DNA of 64,000 nucleotides, from NCBI RefSeq assembly GCF_036373705.1, contig NC_089863.1, positions 33,254,227 through 33,318,226 on the forward strand, written 5' to 3'. Of the stretch, positions 61,231 to 64,000 are shown in pieces. Below the pieces are notes generated by a model. That model did no database searches. It saw only the letters and a list, made by a program, of their open reading frames with translations, and was not told the origin of the DNA. Origin of the DNA: Amia ocellicauda (taxonomy: Eukaryota > Chordata > Actinopteri > Amiiformes > Amiidae). The position numbers and the translations under genes are program-made. Numbering within the stretch: the stretch's first letter is position 1; each line of letters opens with the position of its first letter.

Positions 61231-62331
61231 CTGTCCAAATGTCGATGGACACGCTACATGCTACTAACCATGTTTCCCATTTATCTGTATTTATTTATTT
61301 ATTGCCATTCAGTCAAAAAAGACTGTTAGTAATTTGTTCTGGTGCAGCACACACATTAATCTCATCTGTTGTTGTAGAAGAGAAGAGAATAATGCAGTTT
61401 TCAGAGCTTTTCCATGGACACAACAACACTTCATGTTGTCTGTGGGAACTATAATTGCTATCTAGGAGTAAGACCATGAAACACTAACACTCAGTTGTCT
61501 TATCTGCGGCATATCTGTAAATGGATATTGTGCTGCTAAACTTTCATAGTATTAAATCTAACACGATTTGTGCCTCAAAACGACCTTCTCACAGCTTTTC
61601 TTGCAGAACCCAAGTGAATAAAACAACTTTCACACAGCCGCTACTAGAAAACTATACAACTGTACTCAGTCGTGGTTTCATTTTTAGTTAGATGCTACTT
61701 TCTTATTTTTTTTAATGTAAACACCATGATGTACAGTTTTGTAGTTTTCTATTAGCGGCTGGTTAAAGTTGTATTTAATCCTGCCTAACAATACAGTTAA
61801 TACATTTTCACTGTATTAAATCAAGAAAATACCTGCGACCAAAAACAACCTGAAAATGCTCTCACAGCTAGCTCCTCTACTTTTAGATACCTTTGAAGTT
61901 GTCTAAAGCCTCCTGCGGTTCTGGCAAAATGTAAAGAAAGCCCATTCGGCACAGGTTTGCATAGGTGCTGCTCCACGGGTTTATTCACAGCCTGCACAGC
62001 TCTGTGTGTACAGTGGAAATACTGTTTTGATCAGCAATGTATTTGTTCATTACTTATTTGTTAATTTAACCATTTGTTTATTCTGTTCTTGCATTTGTAC
62101 ATGTTCTCAAAACTCTTTTATGTCTTAAAAATGGTTTCCTTCTTATAACAGATCTTTTGTGGGTAGCAGCCTACTATGGAGTAAATATTAAACCTCACTC
62201 ATACTAATTTTTGTCATGTTTTTTTTTTTGGCCTTTAAGTTGAATTGATAAGGGTATAAAAGGGAAAGCATAACTGAAATCCAACTTATTGCAGAAAATA
62301 ATGCAATTTTAAATATGAAATTTAAAAAATC
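61231..62331. other. No gene seen
   Basis: AT-rich sequence. Two related inverted phrases, ctactagaaaactatacaac (about 61643) and gtagttttctattagcggc (about 61741), suggest a small foldback remnant around 61636-61765. Confidence 0.4.
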
Positions 62332-62593
62332 ATGCCTTTTCCTGTCTATCACATTTTAAATAATCTATTCATCTGGATTATTATACTAGGTAAGTACTGT
62401 CTTTACCCCAATAGTCAGTAAGTGTATGGGATGATTTTGGTTCTATATATCTATTGTTTCATTTATTTTTGCAGGTGCTTACAGTGCAGATGAGGTCACG
62501 CAAAATCCTAGATTCCTAGAGGTGACAGAAGGAAACTTGGTCAAAATAGAATGCAGCTATACAACCAGCAACGTTTTTGCTATGCAGTTGTAG
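62332..62593 (+). pseudogene. Truncated TCR-type V segment
   Basis: The leader exon 62332-62389 (MPFPVYHILNNLFIWIIIL, phase 1) has donor ctag|gtaagt. The V exon starts at 62475 after acceptor tatttttgcag and reads GAYSADEVTQNPRFLEVTE, GNLVKIECSYTTSN, then FAMQL and a TAG at 62591-62593. The first conserved Cys (IEC) is present, but the region after framework 2 start is gone. The expected Trp of framework 2 is where the sequence breaks off. No RSS was found downstream. It differs clearly in sequence from the V at 56878, so it belongs to another V family. Confidence 0.75.
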
Positions 62594-64000
62594 CGTAAGG
62601 TACACTTATAAATTTCAATTAAAGAAGTGAATTTATAGTATCACCTTATCACGAATCCTGGAATCTTGTAGAACTCAATTTCTGTAATAATTGGACGCAG
62701 ACACCAATTCCAAAGATATAAATTGTCAAATTTATTCAAAACAAAGACTAAATGTAGCACTACACCAATTATACAAAAGGGAAAAACTAATTAAAATTCA
62801 ACTCTAGATCAACAAATCAAAGACAAATCACTTCCGTGACCAAATCAAAGACCATGGGATCGCATATGATAACACAAATCGTTAAACAAAAAAGGTTATA
62901 AACACATTGACTACAATACCGGTTAGTAAGACGAAGGTAATTCTCTCATTAGTATTATTAGTCAGACATTAAATAACTACGCAGGTTAGTATTTATGTCA
63001 GGTAACTTCTCATTATATATATATCAGTCTCATTTACGTTTAGGTGCCGAGAAAGATCCTATCATTACTTGTTACCACAATTTCCCTTAACTGATTATTA
63101 TTCAATGATTAAGGATAGGCAGGGCCACCAATAATCTAATGTCTATTAACTTGTGTCAATTTCAGACTAAACAGTTAAACAGGAATGAGAAGATATTTCT
63201 CGGCGTTGACAGATTTTATTTCTAAAATTATCAACAAAACAGTTTAATGCAACACACATTTATATTTAAGAAAACTAAATGATATTACACATTCTAGAGT
63301 TATGAATCACAGATTAACATTTCTAATTGATTTCTCAAATGTCATGAATCATGAACTCCAAACTGTTAAACTTATCTGAACTTCGTCGCAGAGAGGCCTC
63401 TCTGGCTTCGGGCTCAGATAACAGCACACGGCACGAGGTCCATGTGGTTTGGAACAAAGGCAGTCCGGTTCGGCTTTGTCCAAGAACTTCCACTCAGTCG
63501 ATGCACCTGGAAGTTGGGGTTTCGCGAAAGTAGAGTCGTTTCCAAACAGATTTTCCACTGGTTTGAAGGCTCCAAGGTTGTGCACAAAATCTTCTTTGTA
63601 AGCAGGGGTTCCACTGTAGTTACTTGAAGACAAAGTCTTTGAGGAAAGCAGGGCCCTGTTTGTTCCAAGGGTCAAGTTTCTTAAGACTCAAATAGCTATT
63701 TAAATGACTGACACTTTCATATACAGTCAGACTTAGTCAATTGTCCAGCTGTAAAACTCCACTGATCAGGTGGGCACAGGCGGGCAGCGCAGTCTGTAAA
63801 GTTCTTTATTTAATAAAGTCCTTTAAAAGAATTCTTCTTACGGCTCAATCTCCTTCTCCCAGTTTAACTCTTCTGTTGCCGGCAAAGACTTGGTTGGTTT
63901 CTGGTTCCGGTTCTGGCAACGGAGCTACAGGTTGAGCTGTGGCAGCGAGTTACTGGTTCAGGTGAGAGAGAGAGAGAAAGACTGTCTGCTGTTCCTTATA
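62594..64000. other. Sequence that truncates the V segment, origin unclear
   Basis: This begins right where the V domain stops. It has AT-rich sequence with ttattcaaaacaaagac-type words, then GC-richer sequence from 63380 to 63960 containing overlapping short frames on both strands (60-108 codons) that show no domain. It may be an inverted LTR-type insertion that continues past the window. An AG run lies near 63965-63980. Confidence 0.35.

Noticed and set aside
63349..63675. 108-codon minus-strand frame near the window end
   Set aside because: Overlaps several frames on both strands without domain features; likely part of a repeat or insertion.

Overview
The window is nuclear DNA of a vertebrate, most likely a ray-finned fish. 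The evidence is spliced genes with GT/AG introns, T-cell-receptor-type V segments with a recombination signal, and a repeat load typical of fish: three Tc1/mariner families, L2 LINE, Penelope-like, hAT, Gypsy and PIF/Harbinger remnants, plus AAT, TA and CA microsatellites. The exact species cannot be told from the sequence. Most open frames in the window are chance frames.

Layout. 1-10018: a giant inverted repeat (left arm at least 4.58 kb, right arm 4.44 kb, spacer about 1.0 kb). Its symmetry centre lies inside a Tc1-like transposon, and one element end is replaced by an inverted copy of the other end. 10019-11850: AT-rich minisatellite, then a small tandem array of YY1-like motifs. 12255-13208 (minus): decayed C-terminal exons of a multicopy fish SAMD3-like gene. 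16160-17729 and 19444-20339: two more dead Tc1 elements. 22500-23160: nested foldback repeats. 24076-34940 (plus): a 22-exon gene of the maestro HEAT-like repeat (MROH) family. Its splice phases agree at every junction, but it has two in-frame stops and carries a Penelope-like element and an L2 tail in introns. 35739-35900: a 24-bp-type minisatellite. 41100-48750: L2 tail, Gypsy gag remnant, L2 reverse transcriptase copy, a hAT element with perfect 8-bp target duplication, and a Tc1 end fragment. 49253-53654 (plus): a C2H2/transposase-like gene followed directly by a SAMD3-like gene, both decayed, the first interrupted by a second hAT insertion. 56878-57530: a TCR alpha/delta-type V pseudogene with leader, intron, V exon and a 12/23-rule 23-bp RSS. 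59000-59413: Gypsy pol fragment. 60967-61230 (minus): Harbinger-type remnant. 62332-62593: a second, truncated TCR-type V segment.

The only host genes I can support are the MROH-family gene and the two V segments, which suggest the edge of a TCR alpha/delta locus. All three carry premature stops here. Family names are from recalled motifs, since no searches could be run. The most interesting items are the Tc1-centred palindrome, the adjacent C2H2-transposase plus SAMD3-like pair (possibly one large mobile element with two genes), and the nearly intact but nonsense-bearing MROH gene.
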